This document shows, piece by piece, positions 20,168-30,379 of a stretch of DNA of 56,065 bases. Position 1 is the first letter of the stretch. Each line of letters starts with the position of its first letter. Position numbers and translations under genes: made by a program. The notes under the pieces were generated by a model. It did no database searches, was not told the origin of the DNA, and saw nothing but the letters and a program-made list of their open reading frames with translations. This stretch comes from Triparma columacea (lineage: Eukaryota > Sar > Bolidophyceae > Parmales > Triparmaceae): the NCBI GenBank assembly GCA_030267965.1, contig BRYA01000001.1, positions 6,698 to 62,762 of the forward strand. The letters are read 5' to 3'.

Positions 20168-20749
20168 ATGATCCGCTCTCTCCTCTTCATCTCGGCCTTG
20201 ATCGCCAGCAGTGTCAACTCTCTGGCCTTCACAAACCCGGCGACCCTTCGCCGCTCCGTCGCTCGCTTCACCGACGCTCCCGTTGACTCGACCGTGGTCG
20301 ACGCCGCGCTAGAGGCCGCCATCCTCGCGCCGAACCATTTCATGTCGGAGCCCTGGAGATTCTACATCCCTGGCCCGCAGACGACTGCCTCGCTCTGCAA
20401 CCTCAACCCCGAGAAGACCAAGATGTTCGAGAAGGTCCCCAACTGGCTCGTCGTCACCATGAAGAGCGAAAACGAGAAGCACTCCAAGCTCTGGCTCGAG
20501 GACTTGAGCGCCGTCTCCTGCGCCGTACAGAACTTCATGACCTCTCTCGCGGGAGAAGGAGTCGGCTCCAAATGGATGACGGGAGCTCTCGGAAGTCCTC
20601 CTGAAGCCATCCTCGGGACCGTCAAAGCCGGGGAGGGCGAGGAGCTCGTTGCGGCTGTGTGGTTCGGAATTCCCGAGAAGGAACTGGAGGGAGCGAAGGC
20701 TCCGCCCCGTAAGTTGGGAGTTGCTGGTACGCTTACGAAGCTGGATTAA
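20168..20749 (+). CDS. Plastid-targeted nitroreductase-family flavoprotein
   Basis: A single exon of 193 residues. The first 20 residues are a hydrophobic signal peptide (LLFISALIASSV) ending NSLA|FTNPA. A phenylalanine directly after the predicted cleavage site, followed by a Ser/Arg-rich stretch, is the bipartite plastid import signal of diatom-type algae. The mature part matches small FMN-dependent nitroreductases: RRSVARFTDAPVD at the start, LEAAILAPNHFMSEPWRFYI (the flavin-binding APxxxxxxPWRF pattern) and a C-terminal part with SKWMTGAL and VAAVWFGIPEK. Such enzymes reduce nitro groups, quinones or flavins with NAD(P)H, and the natural substrate is usually unknown. The start is chosen because it gives the signal peptide. 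The frame stays open about 45 codons further upstream, but an extension would bury the targeting signal. Confidence 0.85.
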   Translation: MIRSLLFISALIASSVNSLAFTNPATLRRSVARFTDAPVDSTVVDAALEAAILAPNHFMSEPWRFYIPGPQTTASLCNLNPEKTKMFEKVPNWLVVTMKSENEKHSKLWLEDLSAVSCAVQNFMTSLAGEGVGSKWMTGALGSPPEAILGTVKAGEGEELVAAVWFGIPEKELEGAKAPPRKLGVAGTLTKLD

Positions 20750-20882
20750 GTTTGAGTTGGGCAGGACGATGAGATTAGGCAAGCTAGTAACATAATTTTT
20801 GTAATGTATTTTACTATATGTTGTGTTTCTTTACAACCTTTGTATATTTCTACCCACCCCCACCCCCCCTCCCCTCCTCAAT

Positions 20883-23800
20883 TCACAACGTAGGTATCTC
20901 CGCTAACGCGATCAATTTTTCCCCCATGTCGTTGCTTGTCCCTAATATTGCGCTCCTTACGGCCTCTACCAACTCCTTCTTCCCATCCTGCGCTCTGCTC
21001 TCCGCCTCCTTGGCCGCGGCGAGTTCCGCCTGCAAGTTCGAGATTTGTGAATGCAGGCCCTTGCTTAGGCGATTGCCTTTCTCCAACTTATCCCCCATAT
21101 CAACTCCTTCATTTTGCAATGTACGAATCTCCGATCTTAACTTCTCGATCATTTCCTTCGCCTTCTTTGACTCCTGCTGAATTTCCAGTTCCTCGAACCC
21201 TTTTCTGCCCCCCCCCCCTCCCCCTACACCCTCCTCCTTCTTCTTCCATCCATCCACACCTTCCCTCTTCTTCTTAATGGCGTCTCTCGTAATCTCGGCG
21301 TAATCGCTGTTTGCGAAGCTTGAGAAGGAGTCGGCCACCTCCTCGTGCTCGTAAGCGGCAACCAGCCCTGACAAGTGAGACACCCTATTCTCCCAGTACG
21401 CCACATTGGCCTGGTCGCTGCTACTCTCCAGGGCGGCCTTCTCCTTCTCAAGCTTCGCAACCTTTTCTTCAAGGCCCTTCATTGCACTCAGCTTATCCTT
21501 GACCTCCTCCAACTCCGCCATCAACTCCTTATTGATCGCCCGCGCATTAATCAAAGCCCCCCTAGTGTTCCCCTGGCCCTCGCTCAGGCTCTTGTAGTTC
21601 TCGAAGTCGCTCTTCACGAACTGGAGCTCTCCCTCCTTCTCCTTAACTGTCCTCCTCAGCAAGTTCCTGTCCTTCAGCAACTTCTCCTTATTCTCGCTAA
21701 GCATTTTCACCTCCCCATTCAACACCTTGACCTGCTGAGACAAATACTGCTCCTTAACCATGAACAGGCTCGCCTTGTTATATGAGTCCTGCATCTGCTC
21801 CATCCTTTCCACGAGTTCCTTGTTCTCCGACACAGCCCTCTCCTTCTCCCTCATTGCCTTGACCCCCTCCTCAGCAACCTCCTCGTACGCGAGCCTTTAC
21901 GAATAGAGTGAGTGAAACAAACCGCAAAAACGGGTTAGACTTAGGGACGAGAGGGTAGGTTGACTTTGCTCCTCGCTCTGCCTCGCCCCACCTCACCTTT
22001 GTTTCGCCAAGTCCTCCATCGCCGCCGCAATCCTCTCGCTCAGGTGCGTGTTCTCCGTGATTCGGTTCTGTAGATCCTCATTCAATCTTTCGTTCTCCCT
22101 ATTTAGGACCTCGATCTTGGACTCCCCGTTGTCCTTCTCGGCTAACTGGTGCAATGCATCCAGATGAATCTTCTCTATCTCCTTCGCTTGCTCCTCCTTC
22201 AGATTGTCCATTTGCTTTTTCCAGTCTAACGTTTCCCGCCTCGTTGCCATTATCTACGATAAGCGAAGCGAATCACGAGGTAAGGGTTGCGTTAATGAGT
22301 TAGAGTAGTTGTTTTGACTAACTCTTTTGTCCATTCTCACCTCTTCCTTGTACTCCTTTATCCTCTTCTCCGCCCTGAACTGCCCTTCTCTGAGCATTTG
22401 AGTCTCCAGGCTAAGCTCGTCGAACTCGGCTAGGTCGTAGGTCATCATCTCGAGGTTTGTCTTGAGATTCAGGTTCTCCTCCCTCAGCTTCGTCAGCTCC
22501 TCGGTGCTTTCCTTCTGCTCAACCTTCTCAGCCCTTTCCGTCTTTATGGACTTCATGACCTTATCAACAATTTGGTTTAACTCCTCGCATGAGTCCTTCA
22601 TGTTGGTGCAGATTGCGGACTTCTTATCTTTATCTTTCAGTAAGAGTCCAATCACGTGTTCCTCGCTGTCCCTTTCCGCCACAATATGACGCATCGCCTT
22701 AATCCACTGGAGCGGGTCGCTACTATTTTGGGGGTGGAAACCTTTGGGCTTCATTTTCTTCATTTCCGCCTTCGTGGGGGGCCTGTGCAGGCTCATAGCC
22801 TTGCTGTACTCGTCCCTCTCCCTCTGTGCAATCCTGAGCTGTCTGCTCAGCTCCTGCTCGAACATGTTGAGGCGCCTAGGATACTCCGTCCCCTTGGCCG
22901 AAAACTTGGTCATCTGCAAACTTGGGCCCTTGAAGTCGTGAAAAGTCAAGTCTGGAGGGAACTTGGCATCTCCCTTGAGAAACGCAACATAATCTTTGAC
23001 TGAGGTCTGGAGATAGCGAAGGTTAGCCACGTGGTCAGGGGAGATCTGCAGCTTGCTGGCCACAGCCTTGTCTCCCTCTGTGGATACTTCGGGTAGCAAG
23101 AACTGGCTCTTGTGCCTTTTTAGCTTTCTCTTTGTTTTGGTCGATTCTGGGGAGGACTTCTCGGCATTTTCCTCGGGCACCTGGCTCGGGCTTCCAGGGA
23201 TGTTTTCGGCTTTCTTTCCCCTAGGCTTAGTAAGCAGCTCCTCTGCCTTGTGCGTCGCGGCTGTATTGTGGTCGCTCTTTGAATCGCTACTGGCTGGGCT
23301 GGGGAGATACTTTGACGATGACTGCGTGGGCAGAGACGAGTCATCCCTCGATTCTTCGGCGCCTGCATCGTTCTTGTCATCTTCGCCTCCTCCTCCTCCT
23401 CCTCCTCCTCCTGTCCCTTCTCCTGCTGCAAAGAAAGGTGTTGGCGACGAGGTCCCTGGAAAAATATTTTGTATCTCGTTAAATCTGTCTTCCGTGGTCA
23501 TCGTCGACTTTGGGCGACGAACGTAATTTGCAGTGGCATCGCTAATGTGACTTTTTGAGTTCTGCGTGAGGGTTGCGTTAGATATTTGAATTATCGCCTT
23601 TGCTTCCCGTGTCTATTCTCACCTTCTTTTTCTTCTCTTTGTTGTGGTTTGCTTCCTTCTCTTCCCCCTTATTTACCCTCTCCTCCTCCTCCTCCTCGTC
23701 TTCTGCCTCAGCCTCCTTCTCGTTCTCGACACCTTCCTCTTCTATATTCTCCAACTTCCCTGTCGGGAACTCCCATGAAGTCTCATCGGTTGATTCGTTG

Positions 23801-24180
23801 TAGTAATAAAGCGTACCCTCGTGGTACGCCCTCTTCCACTCAGGCGGGAGCTGTTGTTGCCCACCACCAACCCCATGATCCTCCAATTCCTCCGAGGCAC
23901 TCATGAAGCGGCTGCGACTGGGCTTGTCCACTTTCCCCTCCTCCACCTCCTCTTCGCTCTCGGCGTCGGCCCACTCATCATTCCCACTGTCTCCATCCTG
24001 GTCATCTTCGTCAGCCTCCTCACCGGCTCCAGCCTCCTCCTGAAGCTCTGGGAAACCATCAGGGCGCTCCCAGGTTGTTTTTTCATTGTTAACATAGTAG
24101 TAGGTACCAACGTTCTCGTCGTAGTACTCTTCCCAACCATTCCAGGTCCTTATTTCCACTTCGGCTCCGTCGTCCGACAT
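20883..24180 (-). CDS. Tandem WW domain and coiled-coil protein
   Basis: Four exons join to 1015 residues: 24180-23623, 23561-22341, 22253-21997 and 21894-20883. Every junction keeps phase. The 61-bp first intron uses GTGAGA and CTCACGCAG. Two WW domains lie at residues 13-45 (GWEEYYDENVGTYYYVN, TTWERP) and about 110-143 (LPPEWKRAYHEGTLYYYN, TSWEFP), separated by an acidic linker. A lysine-rich segment, a Ser-rich region with a polyglycine run (about 23390-23420), a conserved-looking block (LRYLQTSVKDYVAFLKGD, FHDFKGPSLQM) and then about 450 residues of coiled coil follow. WW domains bind proline-rich ligands. Coiled coils suggest a filament or scaffold, perhaps at centrosome, cytoskeleton or flagellum. 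I do not recognise an orthologue. It shares a 201-bp divergent promoter region with the next gene, which also has WW domains. Confidence 0.8.
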
Positions 24181-24381
24181 CTCAGGCTTTCCAGTGCAGG
24201 TTGGCTTGAGGATTTGCTGGGGACCGAATAATGAAACATTAACCGCTTGTGTTTTGGGCTGGTTTTAGGCTTTCGCCCCTTTACGATTGCCTTGGCTTTT
24301 TGCGGACCTTGCCGGCTGTGTTGACGCAACCAGCGCTTTCTTGAGCCTCCGAATCGCAGTGCTGATAGATTGGCCAAGGAA
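24181..24381. promoter_or_regulatory. Short bidirectional promoter region
   Basis: Only 201 bp separate the start codons of two head-to-head genes, both encoding large WW-domain scaffold proteins. The two promoters must overlap, so coordinated expression is likely. No TATA box is visible. That it acts bidirectionally is inferred from gene positions. Confidence 0.6.
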
Positions 24382-27300
24382 ATGGAGTCCAACAGCCAGA
24401 AGGCCCCGGAGGGGAAGAGAGGCTCAAATGCATGGGACTCAACCGGGGAGGTCGCGTCTATTCTCAATGAAGTCAAAAAATATGAGCATACTGTGGGTTT
24501 GTCTTATGATGACTTGCCGAAAGAGCTCTGTGAGGGCTCGCATTTGAAGCTAGGCAAGTGGTCCCTCGTTATCACAGACAATTCACTCAGGAATATCGCG
24601 GCGCTGACGTACGATAGGGTTCGGAAGGACTTGGATGATAAGGAGAAGGGAGTAACGAAGAAGTTAACCTTGGAGGAGGAGCTGGCTCAGCTCGATCAGT
24701 TGGCTTTCGAGCCCGAGGAGGAGGTGGAGGTGAAGGAAGTTGAGGTCAAAAAGATGACGAGGCTAGAAATGACGCTGGCTGAGAGCATCGGCGGGGAAAC
24801 CGGGCCTAGTGCCGAGGAGCAAAACTTGGAGGAGGAATCTTACCTGGCGCAAAAGGCTGCGGCCGAGAAGGTCAAGTGGGAGGTGAGGGGGCAGCGAGCG
24901 AAGCGCGATTGCGACAAGTGAAGCGAGTTTCTAGAAAGTTGTATGGTCCTAATAGTGCCTGTGTGCTAACCCTAACCGCTCGGTCATGACCTCGCAGAAC
25001 CAAATGAAGAAGACGGGATTGCTCTCCTTAGACATCACTGGCTCGGAGCAAGTGACTGACACAGGAGTGAAGGCCATCGCGGATGTTTGCATCACCCTTA
25101 AAACTGTGAGCTTGGAGGGGGCTTACAAGGTGACGGACGTGGGCTTGAGGGCCCTTGCCATGGGCTGCGTGCACATCAGGGAGCTTAACCTGAGCGGTTG
25201 CATGGGGATCGCGGGCCCTGGCTTCTCCGTGATTGGCCAATGCTGCAGAATGTTGACGACCCTCAAACTTTCGGGATGCAGGCAAATCCCGAGCTGGGTA
25301 CTTCTGAACATTTTCGACGGCTGCAGGCAGCTTGAGGAGTTCGACCTGAGCCACTGCAGTAAGCTCGGCGACCACGAAGTTAAGTGCATGGCTGAAAAGT
25401 GCAACGTCCTCCGAAAACTCAACCTCAAGGAGTGCAAGCAGGTCAGCGATGTTGGAGTCCTAGCCGTGAGCCAGGGCTGCCCAATGCTGGAGGAACTGGA
25501 CTTGAGCAGGAGCGAGCTGCAATTTAAAATCACTGATGTATGCCTTTTGGCGCTAGGTGAACGGTGCAGTGTGCTTAGAAAGTTGAACCTCAACGGTTGC
25601 GAGATGGTCACCGACGCAGGTCTTTCGTGGCTTGCAAAGGGCTGCCCTGGGCTGGAGTGGATTGACCTGACGAATTGCAGCAAGGTCACCAACGGAGGGA
25701 TGAGATGCCTGGGCGAGGGCTGCCCCGACTTGAACCACTGCGTCTTGGCTCACTTGAAGAAGGTTACGGATGTCGGGCTGAGGTTCCTGGTGGCTGGGTG
25801 CAACAAGTTGAAGGTGTTGAATTGTGGAGGAATGTTCCTTTTGAGCGACGGAATGAAAAGGGACTTTGGCTTCGAGGGATTGCAGGCGTTGGGCAGGTGA
25901 GATGAGGGGTGGTAGGAGGAGCGAAGCGGAAAGGGGCGAAGCGGCGACTGTCATTTTGCGTCCCTAATCTTAACCCCTTCGCTTCCTTCGCCCATCTCAA
26001 GGTCACCCTGCGCCACGTCGCTGGTTTCGCTCAACCTTACTGGATGTTTTCAGGTCAGCACGACGGCGCTCAAGAGTTTGAGTATGCTAGTAAATATTGA
26101 GACTCTCTGTCTTAGCGGGTGCGTGAATTTGACGGCCAAGGGAATGAGTTTTTTGGCGGAGAGCATGAGCAAGGTTAAGAGTTTGAGTCTGGCTTTCTGT
26201 GGGGATTGCGTCAGCGATCCGATGATGAGTAGGTGCTTGAAGAAGTGGACGAGGCTAAATAGCATTATCTTGACCGAATGCGACAATATCGGGGTCGGGA
26301 CTATGAGGGGGCTGTCCCACTGCAAGAACTTGAGGCGAGTTGATTTGACGGGCTGTAAGGGTTTGGAAGACACAGATTTGATCCCGTTCTGCGAGGCAAG
26401 ATACTGGCCGGGGATTTCGGCGCTTTATTTGACGGGGTGTTCCAAGATTGGCAATACTGCTTTGAACTGGATTGCTGATGGGTTGAAAAACTCGGTGGAT
26501 GAGACGACGATTGTGACATTGTCCTTGAAGGGCACAAGGTGCACAAGGGGGAGTCTGAATGCTTTGAAGGACAGGTATAAGTACAGTACAATGAAGTGGA
26601 ACGACAGGTGAGATTGAGTGGCGAACGAAGCAATCCGTGGAAAGGGTCGTATGATAGAAGAGGAAGAGGGCCGCAACTCACTCCTAATGGCTGCAACTAA
26701 TTCCTTCTCCCCCCCCTTGCAACAGCTTCTTCGGCATGTGGCCGTTGAGTAGGGCGACTGATAGGATGGTAATTGACGACTACGGATTGCTGTACAGGTC
26801 GGCGACGAAACTTCAGTCGGTTTATAGGGCAAGGAAGGACAGGCAATACGCTTGGGTGAAGAAGCAGGAGTTCTGCAAAGAGAAGGCTGCGAGGCTCTGC
26901 CAGGCGAGGTGGAGAGGAAGGACGGGCAGGGTGAGGGCCCAGAGGGTGAAGCGACATAATGACATGAGGGCTGCCATGGCGACCAGAATCCAACACATGT
27001 TCCAGGCGTGGAAGGCAAGGAGGTGGCTGAGGGAGAAGAGAAACGCGTCGTGGTTGGAAGGGGCAAACATGGCCGTCACCGAGATCCAACGGATGTGGAG
27101 GGGGGTCATGGGGAGGAGGCATTTTGAGACGACAAGGAAGCAGAGGTACTATATTCTGGAGCTGCAGAGCAAGGCGAGCGTGCAGGTGAGGTGGAGTGGA
27201 GCAAGGATCGAGCTGCAGGAGGAGCGGAGCAACGACTACTGACGGAAAGAAAAAGCGCATGCCCACAATCGTAAATTCTTCTAACCCATCGTCCCAAACC

Positions 27301-28880
27301 CTCTCGCGATTCACTTCGCTCATCGCAGATTCAAAAGATTTGCAGGTACCACCTGGCTCAGTTGGAGTTCGAGAGGAGGAAGGACGCCAAGCTTGCGCTG
27401 GAGAGGCTTAGGTGGAACAAGTGCTGGCTAATCCAAGCCGTTTGGAGGATTTATGTGGCAAAGAGAGACGTGGAGAGGCAGAGGGTGAGGAATAGGGAGG
27501 ATTGGGAGATGAGGATGGGAAGCGCAACCAAGATCCAGGTCAGGTATAGAAGTTATAGGTGCAGGACGGTGCTGAGTAATAAGGTTCGTGACAGGAAGGA
27601 GAGCATCGTGGCGGCGACTTACGTGCAGAGCTGCTGGAGGGCGAGGCTGGCGTGGCTGGAGGTTGAGACCAAGAGGCAGATTTGGCTCGCCGAGCAGGAG
27701 AGCAAGGCGGCACTAATCATGCAGAGGGCCTGGAGGAGGAAGGCGGCCCAGAAGCTGATCGAGATGATGAAGGAGGAGAAGAAGAGGATGGTCAGGGAGA
27801 GGCAGAAAATGGCAGGCATGTTGCAGAGGTGGTGGAGAGGAGTAATTGCGAGGAGGGAGGCCGCGGAGCTGAAGAAGCAGTACTTGGCGCAACTGAGGAG
27901 GATGGCGGATTTGGAGAACTGGGGTAGTACGATTATTGCGGCTGCCTGGAGGGGCAAAGGGGGGAGGGATTTGGCGAGGGAGAGAATGTGGCAGAGGAAG
28001 TCTAGGTGGAAGGAGATGTGGAGCGACGAGGTGGGTATGCATGATTTAATTGTTGGAGTACTTGCTGTCTTATTGCTGACATCTTTCGGCCGTCGCTTCG
28101 CTGCTTCCCCCTCAGGAGAATCGCAAGTTCTATTACAACCAGATCTCCGGGGAGATCAGGTACAGGAAGCCCCAGGACCTGCTGGATTTGATGAAGCGCC
28201 CCATCTGCAACAACTGCGAGTTCTACGAGGCCCGGCTCGAGTGTGCCAACTGCAAGGAGTTCTACTGCCACCAGTGCTGGGACAGCGTGCACTTCGGGGG
28301 TAAGAGGGCGAAGCACTCATTCAGGAACCTTTACGACTACTACGAGAAGAGGGTAGACTATGGTGATGGGGAGTTCCCGAGCACTTGGCCGAGCGAGATC
28401 GAGCAGGACGAGTTCTCGGGGTGGAGGCTGAGGGTGTACCCGGCAAGGAAGCCTTACAAGAACGTGGGGGACTGGGAGATTTACTTGGACGAGGAGGGGG
28501 AGAAGTTCTTCTACCACAATAGGATGAAGCACATCAGCACATACGATAAGCCGGAGGAGTTGAAGGCGGTGTTTACTGACGATTGGGATGGGGAGGGGGG
28601 GGAGGAGGAGGGGGGGGGGGGAGGGGGGGGGGGGGGGGAGGAGAAAAAGGAGGAGGTTAAGGTGTTGGCGGGGAGGGCCAAGATTCCGGATGAGGACGAG
28701 GAACCCGCGGAGGAGCTGTGGGAGGGGTGGGGAAAGTACTGGGACCAAGATACCAGTAGTTTTTACTATTTCAACGTGGACAGCGGGGTTTCTCAGTATG
28801 AGAGGCCAGAGGACTTCAGCACTATGAACGACCCTTTCATGGGGGCAAGGGGGGAGATAGTGGTTGAAGATGTGATGTAG
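24382..28880 (+). CDS. LRR, IQ-motif, WW and B-box multidomain protein
   Basis: Six exons join to 1291 residues: 24382-24882, 24998-25896, 26059-26607, 26726-27185, 27329-28030 and 28116-28880. Residues 168-640 are FBXL/AMN1-type cysteine-containing leucine-rich repeats (VTDVGLRALAMGC, LRKLNLNGCEMVTDAGLS). Residues 665-1015 contain about nine IQ-like helices (ATRIQHMFQAWKARRW, VTEIQRMWRGVMGRRHF, MLQRWWRGVIARRE), expected to bind calmodulin or light chains. Residue 1035 onward gives a WW-like unit (RKFYYNQISGEIRYRKP), a B-box-like zinc finger (CNNCEFYEARLECANC, FYCHQCWDSVH), two further WW units (WEIYLDEEGEKFFYHN and GWGKYWDQDTSSFYYFN) and a polyglycine run. It is likely a cytoskeletal or signalling scaffold. 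For exon 3 I used the acceptor GTCAG before 26059, because the AG five bases earlier would shift the frame and create a stop. Confidence 0.82.
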
Positions 28881-28976
28881 GGGCGGGGGCAGCGTAAAAG
28901 GTGTTGTATGTTTTCTATGAAGAAAAGCGCTTCCGCTTATTACATGAATCGTTGTTCCCTCCGCTACCTTCCCCTT

Positions 28977-29823
28977 CTACTTCTTGCTGCTGTTCCTTCT
29001 CCCACTCCCCCCTGCCCCTCCCTCCTTCTCGTCGTCCATCATGTCGTCCATGGTCCCGCAGCTCTTGAGCACCTCCTTCTTGCTAGTGTCCTGGATGTAG
29101 CCGCCGATCATTAGCTCGTCCAGAATGTGGTAGGCGCGGTGGAAGTTGAAGATTATATCCAGCTCGCACACGTTACCGAAGTATCTGAGCGGGGATGGGT
29201 GAAGTCGTCGATGGGTGGAGTCAGTCTCTCTTTCCCACCCCTATCCCCCCCCTCTCCCCACCCCTCCCCCCCTCTCCTCCCCTCCTCACCTGTCCAAAAT
29301 CTCTACGAAGAGGTGTATCTTCTCCAGGGTGATGAGCTCGTTGTCCCCGTTCCCAATCGCCGCCACAAAGAACAGGCTCGCGTACCTCTTGTAGATAATC
29401 TTCTTGTCCTTCCACTCTATGAACGCGCACTGCTTGGGGGGTCTGGAGAGGACCAGGTTGGTGACGTCGCGGACGGCGCGGGCGCGCTCGGAGACGGTGT
29501 ACTGACCGTACCATTTAGTTAACCGGGTCTTGCCCTGACGGGAGATTAGGAAGAGGAACTCAATCTGGGAGGGAGGGGAGGAGGGGGGGGTAGAAGGTGC
29601 GGGGAGTGGGGGGGATTAGCAGGGGGGGCGATGGGACACGGAGGGTAAGTTCATACATGGATGAGTAAGGTTTAAGGATAGGAGAGAGAGGAAGCGGGCG
29701 GAGGTGGGGGTGTGGGTTGATTTGACTTGGGAAGGGAGTGGGGAGGATCGGGGAGGCAGAGGGAAAGGAGGAGGTACGGCGGGGTTGCGTGGGGGGAGGA
29801 GGGAGGGGCGAAGGTCTCACCAT
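28977..29823 (-). CDS. AP1S: AP-1 sigma clathrin adaptor subunit
   Basis: Three exons join to 161 residues: the start codon alone at 29823-29821, then 29564-29290 and 29184-28977. The product begins [20 protein letters not shown] and contains [51 protein letters not shown] and QDTSKKEVL, diagnostic of sigma adaptins and closest to AP-1. It is the small subunit of the heterotetramer that sorts cargo between trans-Golgi network and endosomes. The C-terminal 25 residues are low-complexity and family-specific. The unusual point is that the GTGAGA donor follows the ATG directly, so the first coding exon is three bases. The family expects exactly one residue (Met) before the IxFxLLxxRQGK strand, which supports this model. 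Its 3' end faces that of the LRR/IQ gene 96 bp away. Confidence 0.88.
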
Positions 29824-30379
29824 AGGAGAATTCCAAGGGCTTGGGCCTAAAAGGATTTGGGCTTCGAAAACCAGGGGTGGAGTTGGTTACTGTGGGTAGA
29901 AGAGGGAAGGGGTACGGGGAGGGTGGATATTTGGGTATTTGTTTGGGAAGGGTGGGGGTAGAATGGGTGGGATAATGATGATTAGAGGCGCGGGGGGAGG
30001 TGCGTAAAGGCCGAAAGTTGAAAAAAATGAGGATTTTAAGCGTCTCTGCTCTTGAATAGCGAGATAATATTTATCTTTTCTAGTGTAACGTTGAAAAGTT
30101 GAGAGGACTGTAATTTTATTCAAGTAACGAGCCTCAGGAAGGTGAAGTCATATTTGGGTTTTCAATACCTCAGAATTGAAGAGAGAGATTCGGATAAGAA
30201 TTTGAGAATCGATTGAAGAAGGCTTGTCACCTTGGTTCAATTTGCCAAACAGGACAATAAACCGCTAATTGGTTATTAATTATCGTATCAGATAGAATTT
30301 TTCGTTCGTCAACAGACGGTTGGAGATATTGCGTGTCGTATAAGTGCGTGGTGAAAAACTTATTGCAAAGTTCTCTCTC
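29824..30379. other. Divergent intergenic region
   Basis: These 556 bp lie between the start codon of the AP-1 sigma gene (-) and that of the RSH gene (+). The left half is G-rich on the plus strand. The right half (30050-30330) is AT-rich, with ttggttattaattatcgtatcag near 30270. It probably contains both promoters and 5' UTRs. No other gene is visible. Confidence 0.55.
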
